Of a stretch of 64,000 bases of DNA, positions 39,029-48,434 are shown piece by piece (position 1 is the first letter of the stretch; each line of letters begins with the position of its first letter). Origin of the DNA: Salipiger abyssi. Lineage in GTDB: Bacteria > Pseudomonadota > Alphaproteobacteria > Rhodobacterales > Rhodobacteraceae. The stretch covers positions 107,576 to 171,575 of the forward strand of contig NZ_JAEKIS010000011.1 in assembly GCF_017311415.1 (NCBI RefSeq), in the 5' to 3' direction. The notes beneath the pieces were generated by a model. It was not told where the DNA came from. It did not search any database and worked only from the letters and a program-made list of their open reading frames with translations. A program made the translations under genes and the position numbers.

Positions 39029-41687
39029 TGACGATCCGGCCCGGTACGACGATCAGCTTTTTCGGTGCGGCCCCGTTCAGGGTCCGCTCCACAGCTTCAT
39101 GCGCCAGCACCAGTTTTTCAACCTCTTCCTTGGGCATGTCCTTGGGCACGGTCAGCTCGCCGCGCCGCTTGCCATTGACCTGGATCGGCAGGGTCACCGT
39201 ATCCTCGACGAGCATGGCCTCGTCGGCCACCGGCCAGTGCGCATCGGCAATCAGCCCCTCGCCGCCCAGCATCTGCCAGATCTCTTCGGAGAGGTGCGGT
39301 GTCATCGGCGACATGAGTTGCGCCAAGACCTTTGCCGCCTCGCGCTTCACCGCCGTGCCGGCACGCGACTTGGTGAGCGCATTGGTGAAGGCGTAGAGCC
39401 GGGCGATGGCGGCGTTGAAGCCGAAGCTCTCGATGCCCAGCGTCACGTCGTGGATGCTCTTGTGCATCTCGCGCAGCAGCGCCTCGTCCTCTTGCGTCGC
39501 GGGCACATCGGCCTCGGCGATCTCGGCGCAGGCGCGATAGACGCGCGCGAGGTGCTTGCTGGCGGCCTCGGCGCCGGCGGCGGTCCATTCCACGTCGCGC
39601 TCGGGCGGGCTGTCGCTCAGCACGAACCAGCGCGCGGTATCGGCGCCGTACTGGCCAATGATCGCCACCGGGTCGACCACGTTGTTCTTGGATTTCGACA
39701 TCTTGGCCGAGGGGATGATCTCCACCTCGGTGCCGTCCTCCAGATAGCCCTTGCCGTCCCGCAGCTCGACCGCCTCGGGGTAGTGATAGACCGGGCGGCC
39801 CTTGGCATCCTTGGTCTGGTAGATCGCGTGGGTCACCATGCCCTGGGTGAAGAGCGCGTTGAACGGCTCCTTGCATTTCTCCGGCAGGTGGCCGGTGATG
39901 TACATGGCGCGTGCGAAGAAGCGCGAATAGAGCAGGTGCAGGATCGCGTGTTCGATGCCGCCGATATACTGGTCGACATTCATCCAGTATTCGGCCTCTT
40001 CCATGACGGTGGGCGTCTCGGCGTCCGGCGCGGTGAAGCGGGCGAAATACCAGCTCGAATCCACGAAGGTGTCCATCGTGTCGGTCTCGCGCTTGGCCGG
40101 TGCGCCGCATTGCGGGCAGGCGCAGTCGCGCCAGCTCGGGTGCCGGTCGAGCGGGTTGCCGGGCACCGAGAAGTCGATGGGCTTGCCGCCCTCGTCATAG
40201 GGGAGCTGGATGGGGAGGTTTTCTTTCTTCTCCGGCACCACGCCGCAGCTTTCGCAATGCACAACCGGGATCGGGCAGCCCCAGTAGCGCTGCCGCGACA
40301 GGCCCCAGTCGCGCAGGCGGTATTTGGTGACGCCGTGACCGACGCCATTGGCCTCGCAGAAATCAATCGCGGCTTCTACAGCACGTTCGCCAGTTTGGAT
40401 TTCTTCGCCTGCGAAGCCTCGTAGATAGAGGACTTCTTCGCTCTTTTGGGGTACAAACGCTGTAGAAACGATCCGCTCGTAAAGCTCATAGGTCGGCGGA
40501 AACTGCTCATTTGGGTCGCGAATCTCCTTTTCATACCAGCTAGACTTTTCGAAAAGTTCGTCTGGCAAGTCGTGTTCACGGGCAGCCTCTGGAATACCAA
40601 ACACTTGGTGGACCGGCAGATTGTATTTTCGGGCAAAATCCAAATCCCGCTGGTCATGCGCCGGGCAGCCGAAAATCGCGCCGGTGCCGTAATCCATCAG
40701 GATGAAGTTCGCGATATAGACCGGCAGCTCGACCGCCGTGTCGAACGGGTGGCGCACGGTGATGCCGGTGTTGAGGCCGCGCTTCTCGGCCTTTTCCAGC
40801 TCTTCCTCCGACGTGCCCATGCGGCGGCATTCGGCAACGAACTCCGCCACGTCCGCGTTGTCGCGCTCCAGGTGTTTCACCAGCGGATGATCGGGCGAGA
40901 TGCCGACAAAGCTCGCGCCCATGAGCGTGTCTGGGCGGGTGGTGTAGACCTCGATCCGGTCGAACCCGTCCGGCGCATCGACGGTGGAGAAGGCGAATTG
41001 CAGCCCGCGCGAGCGGCCGATCCAGTTGGCCTGCATCAGCTTGACCTTGGCGGGCCAGTCGTCGAGCCCGTCGAGCGCATCCAGCAGCTCGCCCGAGAAA
41101 TCCGAGATTTTGAAGAACCACTGGGTGAGTTCCTTGCGCTCGACAAGCGCGCCTGAGCGCCAGCCGCGCCCGTTCTCGACCTGTTCGTTGGCCAGCACGG
41201 TCATGTCGACCGGATCCCAGTTCACCACGGCATTCTTGCGGTAGACCAGCCCGGCATGCAGGAAATCGAGGAACAGCGCCTGCTGCTGGCCGTAGTAATC
41301 CGGATCGCAGGTGGCGAACATGCGCGACCAGTCGAGCCCGAAGCCCAGCGGCTTCATCTGCTCGACCATGGTGTCGATATTGGAATAGGTCCAGTCCTTG
41401 GGGTGACCGCCCGAGGCCATGGCGGCGTTTTCGGCGGGCATGCCGAAGGCGTCGAACCCCATCGGATGCAGCACGTTGAAGCCGTTCTGCTTTTTATAGC
41501 GCGCGATGACGTCGCCCATGGTGTAGTTGCGCACATGGCCGATATGGATGCGCCCCGAGGGATAGGGGAACATTTCCAGCACGTAGTATTTCGGCTTATC
41601 GGCGGTGCGGGTCGCCTTGAAGGTCAGGGCCTTGTCCCAGGCGGCCTGCCATTTCGGCTCGATTGCGGCGGGGTCGTAACGCGACAT
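39015..41687 (-). CDS. leuS: Leucyl-tRNA synthetase
   Basis: 890 residues. HIGH motif at 48-51 ([12 protein letters not shown]), editing-domain TTRPDTLMG and [14 protein letters not shown] in [14 protein letters not shown]. It charges tRNA-Leu and edits mischarged products. Between HDQRD and [15 protein letters not shown] the segment is ~35 residues longer than in E. coli, and its DNA (about 40372-40643) falls to ~51% G+C by hand count over 240 bases, with codons such as CTA, GTA, CGA and ACA that are scarce nearby. This suggests a mosaic or inserted block. The ATG is set by GAGGG. Overlaps lptE. Confidence 0.96.
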   Translation of the reverse strand: MSRYDPAAIEPKWQAAWDKALTFKATRTADKPKYYVLEMFPYPSGRIHIGHVRNYTMGDVIARYKKQNGFNVLHPMGFDAFGMPAENAAMASGGHPKDWTYSNIDTMVEQMKPLGFGLDWSRMFATCDPDYYGQQQALFLDFLHAGLVYRKNAVVNWDPVDMTVLANEQVENGRGWRSGALVERKELTQWFFKISDFSGELLDALDGLDDWPAKVKLMQANWIGRSRGLQFAFSTVDAPDGFDRIEVYTTRPDTLMGASFVGISPDHPLVKHLERDNADVAEFVAECRRMGTSEEELEKAEKRGLNTGITVRHPFDTAVELPVYIANFILMDYGTGAIFGCPAHDQRDLDFARKYNLPVHQVFGIPEAAREHDLPDELFEKSSWYEKEIRDPNEQFPPTYELYERIVSTAFVPQKSEEVLYLRGFAGEEIQTGERAVEAAIDFCEANGVGHGVTKYRLRDWGLSRQRYWGCPIPVVHCESCGVVPEKKENLPIQLPYDEGGKPIDFSVPGNPLDRHPSWRDCACPQCGAPAKRETDTMDTFVDSSWYFARFTAPDAETPTVMEEAEYWMNVDQYIGGIEHAILHLLYSRFFARAMYITGHLPEKCKEPFNALFTQGMVTHAIYQTKDAKGRPVYHYPEAVELRDGKGYLEDGTEVEIIPSAKMSKSKNNVVDPVAIIGQYGADTARWFVLSDSPPERDVEWTAAGAEAASKHLARVYRACAEIAEADVPATQEDEALLREMHKSIHDVTLGIESFGFNAAIARLYAFTNALTKSRAGTAVKREAAKVLAQLMSPMTPHLSEEIWQMLGGEGLIADAHWPVADEAMLVEDTVTLPIQVNGKRRGELTVPKDMPKEEVEKLVLAHEAVERTLNGAAPKKLIVVPGRIVNVVA

Positions 41688-42112
41688 CAGGTTTCCCTCG
41701 GAACGGACGGGTCTCGGGGCGGGGTGATAGGCGCATGGGCGCGTGGCGTCCAGTGCCAGTGTGTCCGGCGGGTGGGTAGGAGGCGATCTATCGGTGAAGA
41801 ACGCGGGGGCTGGCCTGTTGGAAGGCGTCCCCAAGGTGCAACGAAAGCCAGACCAAACGGCGGCCCGTGGGATGCCGCTCTGCCCTTCGAATCCCTTGCT
41901 TTATCCCAGCCACATCCGAAGGACCTCTCAACTCGGCATCTACGTCACCAAAGCGGCGGCCTTCGGCATTGCTTCCAAGCCGGAGACGCGGGGAATACTG
42001 TTGGCGTATCTCCGTGGTTGGCAAGCAAAAGCGCCCAGCATCAAGCAATACCATGTGCCCCTGACGCGGTTTCTGTTAGACACAGCTCGAGAGCAACCAG
42101 CGCAGTCCATTC
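41688..42112. other. Gene-free stretch upstream of leuS
   Basis: 425 bp with no convincing gene. Short open frames on both strands show no recognisable motif, ribosome site or codon bias. G+C falls toward the right end, continuing into the P-loop kinase gene, which suggests a junction of acquired DNA. The leuS promoter probably lies in the first ~100 bp; I see no clear consensus. Confidence 0.6.
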
Positions 42113-42652
42113 ATGAAACGAGTGATCATCACCGGGTCAAACGGCACTGGAAAAAGCCACGTTGCCATGCATCTCGCCAAAGCCAGGCCGGACCTGCCTG
42201 TGATCTCGTATGAGGCGATCCGCCTGACACGAAACTGGATCAAGAAAAGCCCGGCTGAGATCGAGGCCGCCTTGTCGGCTGTCATCGAAAAAGATGCCTG
42301 GGTTCTTGAGGGCGGGCCAAGCCTTCTGGACCATGCGCTTTGGAGATGTCAGGGCGTGATCTGGCTGGACCCTCCAAACCTCGTGCGAGCGTGGCGATTG
42401 GCGCTCAGACCTTGGAAGAACCTCGGACGGGCTCGACCGGAACTGCCACCTGGAAATGTGGACTGGCCGCTCCAGCAATACGGTTTCGCGCTTCGGAGTC
42501 TCAGAAAGGGCCGTCACTTTCACAACAGGATCGAGACGGCTCTGCGGGCGACCCCGCCTCTCCAGGTCTGGCACTACAAATCTCACCGTGACGTAGAAGC
42601 GGCGATTACGGCCATTTCGCATAGCTCGCCGAGAAAGGCCCAGGAAAAATGA
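42113..42652 (+). CDS. P-loop NTPase, adenylate-kinase/FlaR-like
   Basis: 179 residues. Walker A GSNGTGKSH (~8-16) opens the protein; EGGPSLLDHALWRCQGVIWLDPP resembles the Walker B/lid region of small nucleotide kinases annotated as topology-modulation (FlaR-like) proteins. The C-terminal HFHNRIETALR ... VWHYKSHRDVEAAI also fits that group. The substrate is unknown. G+C is ~57-60% by hand count, below the neighbours. Coupled by ATGA to the VOC gene, so the two travel together. Confidence 0.8.
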   Translation: MKRVIITGSNGTGKSHVAMHLAKARPDLPVISYEAIRLTRNWIKKSPAEIEAALSAVIEKDAWVLEGGPSLLDHALWRCQGVIWLDPPNLVRAWRLALRPWKNLGRARPELPPGNVDWPLQQYGFALRSLRKGRHFHNRIETALRATPPLQVWHYKSHRDVEAAITAISHSSPRKAQEK

Positions 42653-43065
42653 TCGCCTATGTCACCGTCGGCGCGGATGACCTCGCTCGCGCAAAACGGT
42701 TTTATTCCGCATTCCTGCCAGCCCTTGGCTACGGCCTGAAAGAAGGTCCGGAAGGGCTCAGTTTCGCGCTGCCCGCGCATCCAGGCCAGTCTCCCGCACC
42801 GCCCGACTTTTACGTCAAGCCAACCTTCGACGGGCGTCCGGCCTCGGCGGGCAACGGGTGCATGGTCGCCTTCGAGGCGCGCAACCAACAGCAGGTTCGC
42901 AAGCTTCATGCCGCCGCGCTGTCCGCAGGCGGGTCAGACGAGGGCCAACCAGGCTTTCGGGCCTCTTACGGGCCGCACTTCTATGTCGCCTACCTGCGCG
43001 ACCCTCAGGGTAACAAGATCGCGCTGTTCTCCAGCGATCCGAACGAACCGGGGCGAGACGGGTAA
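42649..43065 (+). CDS. VOC (glyoxalase/dioxygenase superfamily) protein
   Basis: 138 residues. Single glyoxalase-like domain: IAYVTVGADDLARAKRFYSAFLPALGY at the start and YGPHFYVAYLRDPQGNKIALFS at the end, the usual paired beta-alpha-beta repeats. Glyoxalase I, fosfomycin-resistance and extradiol enzymes share the fold; this subgroup has no assigned reaction. Starts in the stop codon of the P-loop kinase gene. The 272 bp that follow hold no recognisable gene. Confidence 0.85.
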   Translation: MIAYVTVGADDLARAKRFYSAFLPALGYGLKEGPEGLSFALPAHPGQSPAPPDFYVKPTFDGRPASAGNGCMVAFEARNQQQVRKLHAAALSAGGSDEGQPGFRASYGPHFYVAYLRDPQGNKIALFSSDPNEPGRDG

Positions 43066-43337
43066 CGCGGGGAACACAGCCGTTCAGCGCATCTAGGAAG
43101 ATCGGGGGTGCGGCTCGGCGGGTTGGCCTGCCACACCGCAACGGAACGGTGGCCCGGCCCCACGAGAGATGACCCACGAAAGGCTGCCCCTTCTGGCCGA
43201 CCTTCTGCAAACCCGTCCCTGCGGGCATTTCTGCAACCCGTGCGACGTCATTGCCAACCCCCGCCGGCACGGGCATTGGCCCGCCGGGCATGACATGCAA
43301 AAAAGGCACTCAGTCGTTCAGCAAGAACCCGTTTATC

Positions 43338-44597
43338 ATGAAGATCCTCTGTATCCATCAGAATTTCCCCGGCCAATACAAGCATCTGGCGCCCGCGCTG
43401 GCGGCAAAGGGGCACGAGGTCGTGGCGCTGACCCCCAAGGTCAAGAAAGCCACCACATGGAACGGCGTCACCGTGCTGCCCTATCAGATCCAGGGCCAGA
43501 GCACGCGCGGAATCCATCCCTGGCTGACCGATCTCGAAACCAAGCTGCTGCGCGCCACCAGCTGCTATCGCGCCGCGCTGGCGCTGAAGAAACAGGGATA
43601 CGCGCCCGACGTGATCCTTGCCCATCACGGCTGGGGCGAGAGCCTGTTTCTCAAGGATGTCTGGCCACAGGCGCCGATGGGGCTCTATTGCGAGCTCTAC
43701 CATCTAACCACCGACACGTTCGTCGGTTTCGATCCGGAGTTTCAGACCCCATCGCCCGAAACCGATCTGCCACGCATCCGCATGAAGAACATCAACAACC
43801 GGCTGCATGAGGAAATCATGGATGCCGGAATCTCGCCGACCGTTTTTCAGGCCGGGACGTTTCCGCCGGAGTGGCGGGAGCGGATCACCGTCGCCCATGA
43901 CGGCATCGACACCGATCTCGTCCGCGCCGATCCGCAGGCGCGGCTGGAGGTGACGGACGGGCGTGTGCTGACGCGCGACGACGAGGTCATCACCTTCATC
44001 AACCGCAATCTCGAACCCTATCGCGGCTATCACATCTTCATGCGCGCCCTGCCCGAGATCCTGCGCCGGCGGCCGAACGCGCAGGTCACCCTGATCGGCG
44101 GCGACGAGGTCAGCTATGGCGCCAAGCCGCCCAAGGGAAAGACCTGGAAACAGATTTTCATCGACGAGGTGGTGGACGAGATCTCGGAGGCCGACTGGCA
44201 GCGGGTGCATTTCCTCGGTCGCGTGCCCTATGAGCGGTTCCTGTCGATGATGCAGGTGAGCCGGGTGCATGTCTATCTGACCTATCCCTTCGTGCTGAGC
44301 TGGTCGCTGCTCGAAGCAATGAGCGCCGAATGTGCGATCATCGCCAGCGACACCGAACCGGTGCGCGAGGCATTGACCGAGGACGAGACCGGCTGGCTGG
44401 TGGATTTCTTCGACCACGCGGCCCTGGTGGAGCGGCTCTGCGCACTGCTCGACGACCCCGAAGCGCGGGCGCGGCTGGGCGCCAACGCCCGTGCGCTGGC
44501 GCGCGAAAGATACGATCTGAAAACCCGCTGCCTGCCGCGCCATATCGCCTGGGTCGAACAGCTTGCAACGCTCACCCCGCGCAGGCCGCGCGACTGA
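43338..44597 (+). CDS. Glycosyltransferase, GT4-like (family 1 group)
   Basis: 419 residues. MKILCIHQNFPGQYKHLAPAL is a common start for this group. The C-terminal GT-B domain shows FINRNLEPYRGYHIFMRALPEIL, VHVYLTYPFVLSWSLLEAMSAECAIIASDTEPVREAL and DFFDHAALVERLCALLDDPEARARLG, with the E-x7-E-like sugar-nucleotide site. Likely builds an exopolysaccharide or surface glycan. It stands alone, without other polysaccharide genes, so the product is unknown. The ATG is chosen by homology; ribosome site is weak. Confidence 0.9.
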   Translation: MKILCIHQNFPGQYKHLAPALAAKGHEVVALTPKVKKATTWNGVTVLPYQIQGQSTRGIHPWLTDLETKLLRATSCYRAALALKKQGYAPDVILAHHGWGESLFLKDVWPQAPMGLYCELYHLTTDTFVGFDPEFQTPSPETDLPRIRMKNINNRLHEEIMDAGISPTVFQAGTFPPEWRERITVAHDGIDTDLVRADPQARLEVTDGRVLTRDDEVITFINRNLEPYRGYHIFMRALPEILRRRPNAQVTLIGGDEVSYGAKPPKGKTWKQIFIDEVVDEISEADWQRVHFLGRVPYERFLSMMQVSRVHVYLTYPFVLSWSLLEAMSAECAIIASDTEPVREALTEDETGWLVDFFDHAALVERLCALLDDPEARARLGANARALARERYDLKTRCLPRHIAWVEQLATLTPRRPRD

Positions 44598-44606
44598 GCG
44601 ACGGCA

Positions 44607-45617
44607 TCAGGCGGGAAAGCGGCGGCGCGTCCGGTTCGCAAACGCGACAAGCGTCAGCATCACAGGCACCTCGACCAGAACCCCAACCACGGTGGCCAGC
44701 GCCGCACCGGATGTCAGCCCGAAGAGGCTGATTGCGACCGCAACGGCAAGCTCGAAGAAGTTCGACGTGCCGATCAGCGCGCAGGGCGCGGCGATGCGAT
44801 GCGGCACTTTCAGCGCAAAGGCCGCCGCATAGGCTAGCGCGAAAATGCCATAGCTCTGCACGACGATCGGAACGGCGATGAGCCCGATCACGAAGGGCTG
44901 CGCGACGATCACCTGCCCCTGAAGGCCGAAAAGGATGACGACCGTGGCGATCAGCCCGATCACGGAATAGGGTTTGACCCGCGCCTGAAACGCCGTGATC
45001 GCGTCGTCATCGCCGAGCCGCCGCCGCGTGACGATGCCGGCCAGCAGCGGCAGCGCGATGAACAGCAGCACCGACAGGACAAGCGTTTCCCAAGGCACCG
45101 AGATATCGGTGATCCCCAGCAGCAGCGCCACGATAGGCGCAAAGGCCACCACCATGATCAGATCGTTCACCGAAACCTGCAACAGCGTATAATTCGCGTC
45201 GCCCCGCGTCAGCTGCGACCAGACAAACACCATCGCCGTGCAGGGCGCCGCGCCCAGAAGGATCAGCCCGGCGGTGTATTGCGCCGCATCCTCGGGCGCG
45301 ATCCAGGGCGCAAAGACATGCTCGAAGAACAGCACGGCAAGCGCCGCCATGGTAAAGGGTTTGACCAGCCAGTTGACCGCCAGCGTGATCAGCAGCCCTC
45401 TCGGCTGGCGCACCACGTCGCGCAGCGAACCGGGATCGACGCCTACCATCATCGGATAGACCATCGCCCAGATCAGAACCGCCACGACCAGGTTGACGCT
45501 GGCGAACTCCGCTGCCGCCACCGCGCCGACCAGGCCCGGCGCGGCGTTGCCGATGACGATGCCCGCGACGATGGCCAGCGCAATCCAGACAGAGAGGTAT
45601 TTTTCGAAAATGCCCAT
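44607..45617 (-). CDS. acr3: Arsenite efflux permease, ACR3 family
   Basis: 336 residues with ~10 membrane helices. ACR3 blocks: [50 protein letters not shown] (with the essential Cys in [11 protein letters not shown]) and [19 protein letters not shown]. It exports arsenite (and in some cases antimonite) from the cytoplasm. Usually found with arsR and arsC, but here it is solitary. Upstream on the minus strand TTGTCA and GCTATT are 17 nt apart, a plausible promoter, with a dyad-like CTTTCGAC/GTCAAAG covering its -35. Confidence 0.93.
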   Translation of the reverse strand: MGIFEKYLSVWIALAIVAGIVIGNAAPGLVGAVAAAEFASVNLVVAVLIWAMVYPMMVGVDPGSLRDVVRQPRGLLITLAVNWLVKPFTMAALAVLFFEHVFAPWIAPEDAAQYTAGLILLGAAPCTAMVFVWSQLTRGDANYTLLQVSVNDLIMVVAFAPIVALLLGITDISVPWETLVLSVLLFIALPLLAGIVTRRRLGDDDAITAFQARVKPYSVIGLIATVVILFGLQGQVIVAQPFVIGLIAVPIVVQSYGIFALAYAAAFALKVPHRIAAPCALIGTSNFFELAVAVAISLFGLTSGAALATVVGVLVEVPVMLTLVAFANRTRRRFPA

Positions 45618-45739
45618 GTCGCCTCCGCTGTTTCAGCGGCAATAGCAACACTCCATGTCGCTTTGACAACGTCGAAAGTGCAGCCCCGCCCCGCTTTGGG
45701 ATGCAATGCGTCACGTTCGCTCGGGGCTTGCCCTCGTCG

Positions 45740-46033
45740 TCAGCGTTTCCGCCTGCCGCCAGCGCTGCGGGCATGAAACCCCGGCGGGCGTTTGGCCACC
45801 CAGGCCAGAAAGCGCTGCATTCGGGGATGCGCGCGCAGCGCCTCGGGCGTGTTGTACTCGCGCGCCAGCTCGGCCTCGGTAAAGGTGGCGTGGATCTCGT
45901 TGTGACAGATCTGGTGCAGCAGCACGACGGGCCCGCCCTTGCCGCCCTTCAGCTTGGGCACCAGGTGATGCAGGCTCTGTTTCGCCCCGGGCGGGATCGG
46001 GCGCAGGCATAGCGGGCAGACAGGGTCGGTCAC
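45740..46033 (-). CDS. Small HNH endonuclease domain protein
   Basis: 97 residues. Zinc-binding CPLCLRPIP precedes LHHLVPKLKGGKGG and HQICHNEIHATFTE, matching the HNH nuclease core (His-His ... N ... H). Basic C-terminus (RSAGGRRKR). Stand-alone HNH proteins of this size occur widely in Rhodobacterales with no known role. No toxin, methylase or phage genes are near, so I do not call it a defence gene. Confidence 0.82.
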   Translation of the reverse strand: MTDPVCPLCLRPIPPGAKQSLHHLVPKLKGGKGGPVVLLHQICHNEIHATFTEAELAREYNTPEALRAHPRMQRFLAWVAKRPPGFHARSAGGRRKR

Positions 46034-46109
46034 GGGCGGCTCTTGTGCGACGGGTCTCGGCAGGGCACAAGTCTGGGGCTCAGACGCCGAGGATCAAGGG
46101 GAACGCAAC

Positions 46110-47306
46110 GTGCAGACATCGCCGGACACGCCCGCGCTGGTTATCGGCGGCGGCCCGGCGGGGCTGATGGCGGCGGATGCGCTGATCTCGGCGGGTCACC
46201 GGGTGCTGCTGGCCGAGGCCAAGCCCTCGCTCGGGCGCAAGTTCCTGATGGCGGGGAAATCCGGGCTGAACCTGACCCGCGCGCAGCCCCTTGGACCGTT
46301 CCTTGCCGCCTATGGCGGGGCAGAGGCGGCGCTGCGCCAGATGCTCTCGGCGTTCACCCCCGAGGCGGTACAGGGCTGGGCCGAGGGGCTGGGCCAGACC
46401 ACCTTTACCGGCTCCACGGGCCGGGTCTTTCCCGAGGTCATGAAGGCCTCGCCGCTCCTGCGCGCCTGGCTGGCGCGGCTCGACGGCATGGGGCTGGAGC
46501 GGCACACGCGCTGGCGCTGGACCGGCTGGGACGGCAGCGCCTGCCGCTTCGATACGCCCGACGGGCTGCGCCACATCACCGCCGGGGTCACGGTGCTGGC
46601 GCTCGGCGGCGCAAGCTGGGCAAAGCTGGGCTCGGATGGCGCCTGGGCCGGTATCCTCGCGCGGGAGGGCGTGGCGCTGGCGCCGTTCCGGCCCGCCAAT
46701 GCCGGGCTCTGCGTCACCTGGTCCGAGCATATGCGCCCGCATTTCGGCGCGCCGCTGAAGAACGTGGCCTTCCGCGCCGGCGCCCTGATCTCGCGCGGCG
46801 AGGCGGTGATCTCGGCGCGCGGGCTGGAGGGCGGCGGGCTCTACCCCTTGTCACCCGCCCTGCGCGACGGCGCTGCCTTGGAAATCGACCTCGCGCCCGA
46901 CCTCACGCCCGAAGAGCTGACCGCACGGCTGTCGCGCCCGCGCGGCAAGCAGAGCCTGTCCAACCACCTGCGCAAGGTTTTGAAACTCTCGCCTGCCGCG
47001 CGCGCCCTGCTGATGGAATATGCCCGCCCGCTGCCCGATGCGCCGGAGGCTCTGGCCCGGCGGATCAAGGCGCTGGCGGTGCCGCATGACGGGCTGCGCC
47101 CGATGGACGAGGCGATCTCCACCGCCGGCGGCGTGCCCTTCGCGGCGCTCGACGAAGCGCTGATGCTGCGCGCCCGCCCCGGCACCTATTGCGCCGGGGA
47201 AATGATCGACTGGGAGGCGCCGACCGGCGGCTATCTGCTCACCGCCTGCCTCGCCACCGGGCTCTGGGCCGGGCGCCACGCGGCGCAGCGTCTGGAAGCG
47301 CGCTGA
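46110..47306 (+). CDS. NAD(P)/FAD-dependent oxidoreductase, HI0933/TIGR03862 type
   Basis: 398 residues from a GTG start with AAGGGG upstream. ALVIGGGPAGLMAADALISAGH is the FAD-binding motif, KPSLGRKFLMAGKSGLNLT the HI0933-family signature, and YCAGEMIDWEAPTGGYLLTACLATG the C-terminal FAD contact. This family has no confirmed reaction; some members are proposed to act on tRNA or sulfur compounds. Convergent with the transaminase gene. Confidence 0.9.
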   Translation: MQTSPDTPALVIGGGPAGLMAADALISAGHRVLLAEAKPSLGRKFLMAGKSGLNLTRAQPLGPFLAAYGGAEAALRQMLSAFTPEAVQGWAEGLGQTTFTGSTGRVFPEVMKASPLLRAWLARLDGMGLERHTRWRWTGWDGSACRFDTPDGLRHITAGVTVLALGGASWAKLGSDGAWAGILAREGVALAPFRPANAGLCVTWSEHMRPHFGAPLKNVAFRAGALISRGEAVISARGLEGGGLYPLSPALRDGAALEIDLAPDLTPEELTARLSRPRGKQSLSNHLRKVLKLSPAARALLMEYARPLPDAPEALARRIKALAVPHDGLRPMDEAISTAGGVPFAALDEALMLRARPGTYCAGEMIDWEAPTGGYLLTACLATGLWAGRHAAQRLEAR

Positions 47307-47352
47307 CCGAAGCGAGGCGCCCCGCAAGAGGCGAGGAGCCGCCCCTGTCGGC

Positions 47353-48216
47353 TCAGACGCCGGCCTTGCGGCTTTCCTCGAGATAGATCTCGCGCAGCCG
47401 CGTCGCCACATCGCCCGGCTTGCCGCTTCCGATGGACTCGCCGTCGATCTCCACCACCGGCATCACAAAGGCCGAGGCCGAGGTATAAAACGCCTCGTCC
47501 GCGCCCTGCGCTTCGGCGATGGTAAAGGGCCGCTCCTCCACCTTCATCTGCGCCTCGCGGGCAAAGCGCAGCACCGCCGCGCGGGTGATCCCGTGCAGGA
47601 TGTCGGTGCCTAGGTTGCGGGTGATGATGGTGCCGTCCTTGACGATATAGGCGTTGTTCGAGGTGCCCTCGGTCACGAATCCGTCCTCGACCAGCCAGGC
47701 ATCGTCGCAGCCCGCCTTCTTGGCCATCATCTTGCCCATCGACGGGTAGAGCAGTTGCACCGTCTTGATGTCGCGGCGGCCCCAGCGGATATCCTCGATC
47801 GAGATCACCTTGATGCCGGTCTTGGCCACCGGGTTCTCCGCCAGCCCGGGCTTGTTCTGGGTAAAGAGCACCAGCGTCGCCTCGCAGGTCTCGGGATCCG
47901 GAAAGGCGAAATCGCGGTCGCCCGGCGCGCCGCGGGTGACCTGCAAATACACCATGCCCTCGTCGATGCCGTTCAGCTCCACCAGCTTGCGGTGGATCTC
48001 CAGCAGCTCGTCGAACGCCTTGGGTTTGGGCATGTCGAGCTCGGTCAGCGAGCGCTCCAGCCGCGCCAGGTGGCCGTCGAAATCGATCAGCTTGCCGCCC
48101 AGCACGCTCGTCACCTCATAGACCCCGTCCGCCATCAGGAAGGCGCGGTCGAAGATCGAGACCTTGGCTTCGGTCTCGGGCAGATACTCTCCGTTCACGT
48201 AGACGGTACGGGTCAT
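47353..48216 (-). CDS. dat: D-amino-acid transaminase (class IV PLP)
   Basis: 287 residues. VYVNGEYLPETEAKVSIFDRAFLMADGVYE, DIKTVQLLYPSMGKMMAKKAG with the PLP Lys in DIKTVQLL, and EDGFVTEGTSNNAYIV are class-IV aminotransferase blocks; D-aminotransferases have DIKSLNLL at the Lys. It converts D-alanine and D-glutamate to their 2-oxo acids reversibly. The ATG is set by AAGGAG. A D-glutamate pathway pair (dgcN, dgcA) lies ~2 kb away. Could also be a branched-chain enzyme, but the DIK motif argues against that. Confidence 0.85.
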   Translation of the reverse strand: MTRTVYVNGEYLPETEAKVSIFDRAFLMADGVYEVTSVLGGKLIDFDGHLARLERSLTELDMPKPKAFDELLEIHRKLVELNGIDEGMVYLQVTRGAPGDRDFAFPDPETCEATLVLFTQNKPGLAENPVAKTGIKVISIEDIRWGRRDIKTVQLLYPSMGKMMAKKAGCDDAWLVEDGFVTEGTSNNAYIVKDGTIITRNLGTDILHGITRAAVLRFAREAQMKVEERPFTIAEAQGADEAFYTSASAFVMPVVEIDGESIGSGKPGDVATRLREIYLEESRKAGV

Positions 48217-48381
48217 GATAGGCTCCTTGCGTTTCGATATAAGCACGCCCGGGCACGCTCGGCGCGCGCGGGCTCTGGAATATGTTTGCCCGAGGGTTTG
48301 CGGGGCGGCGGGGCGGTGTTCAAGCCATTTCCGCAGCCCGCGCCAGGACAGACGGAAAAATATCGCAAGACGGATTGACCA

Positions 48382-48417
48382 TGAACGTCGTTCAATATAC
48401 CAAATGAACATCGTTCA
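48382..48417. promoter_or_regulatory. Tandem TetR-type operator upstream of the DUF5671-like gene
   Basis: Two 13-bp palindromes, TGAACGTCGTTCA (48382-48394, perfect) and TGAACATCGTTCA (48405-48417, one mismatch), with centres 23 bp apart, about two DNA turns. A TTGACC (48375) and TATACC (48396) look like a promoter whose -10 lies between them. TGAACG-N-CGTTCA sites are typical of TetR-family repressors; no such gene is in the window. Confidence 0.6.
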
Positions 48418-48434
48418 AACATGGAGTCACCCCG

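Noticed and set aside
41743..42213. Possible 156-residue gene upstream of the P-loop kinase
   Set aside because: No motif, no ribosome site, and it overlaps the true kinase start in another frame.
42113..43065. Toxin-antitoxin or defence reading of the coupled kinase-VOC pair
   Set aside because: Neither protein matches a known toxin or antitoxin and the size and folds fit small-molecule enzymes.
43169..43810. Open frame that runs into the glycosyltransferase in another frame
   Set aside because: The glycosyltransferase frame has clear family motifs; this one has none after the first ~60 residues.
45740..46033. HNH protein as part of a restriction or phage-defence system
   Set aside because: No methylase, helicase, phage or defence genes nearby; it sits between acr3 and a flavoprotein gene.
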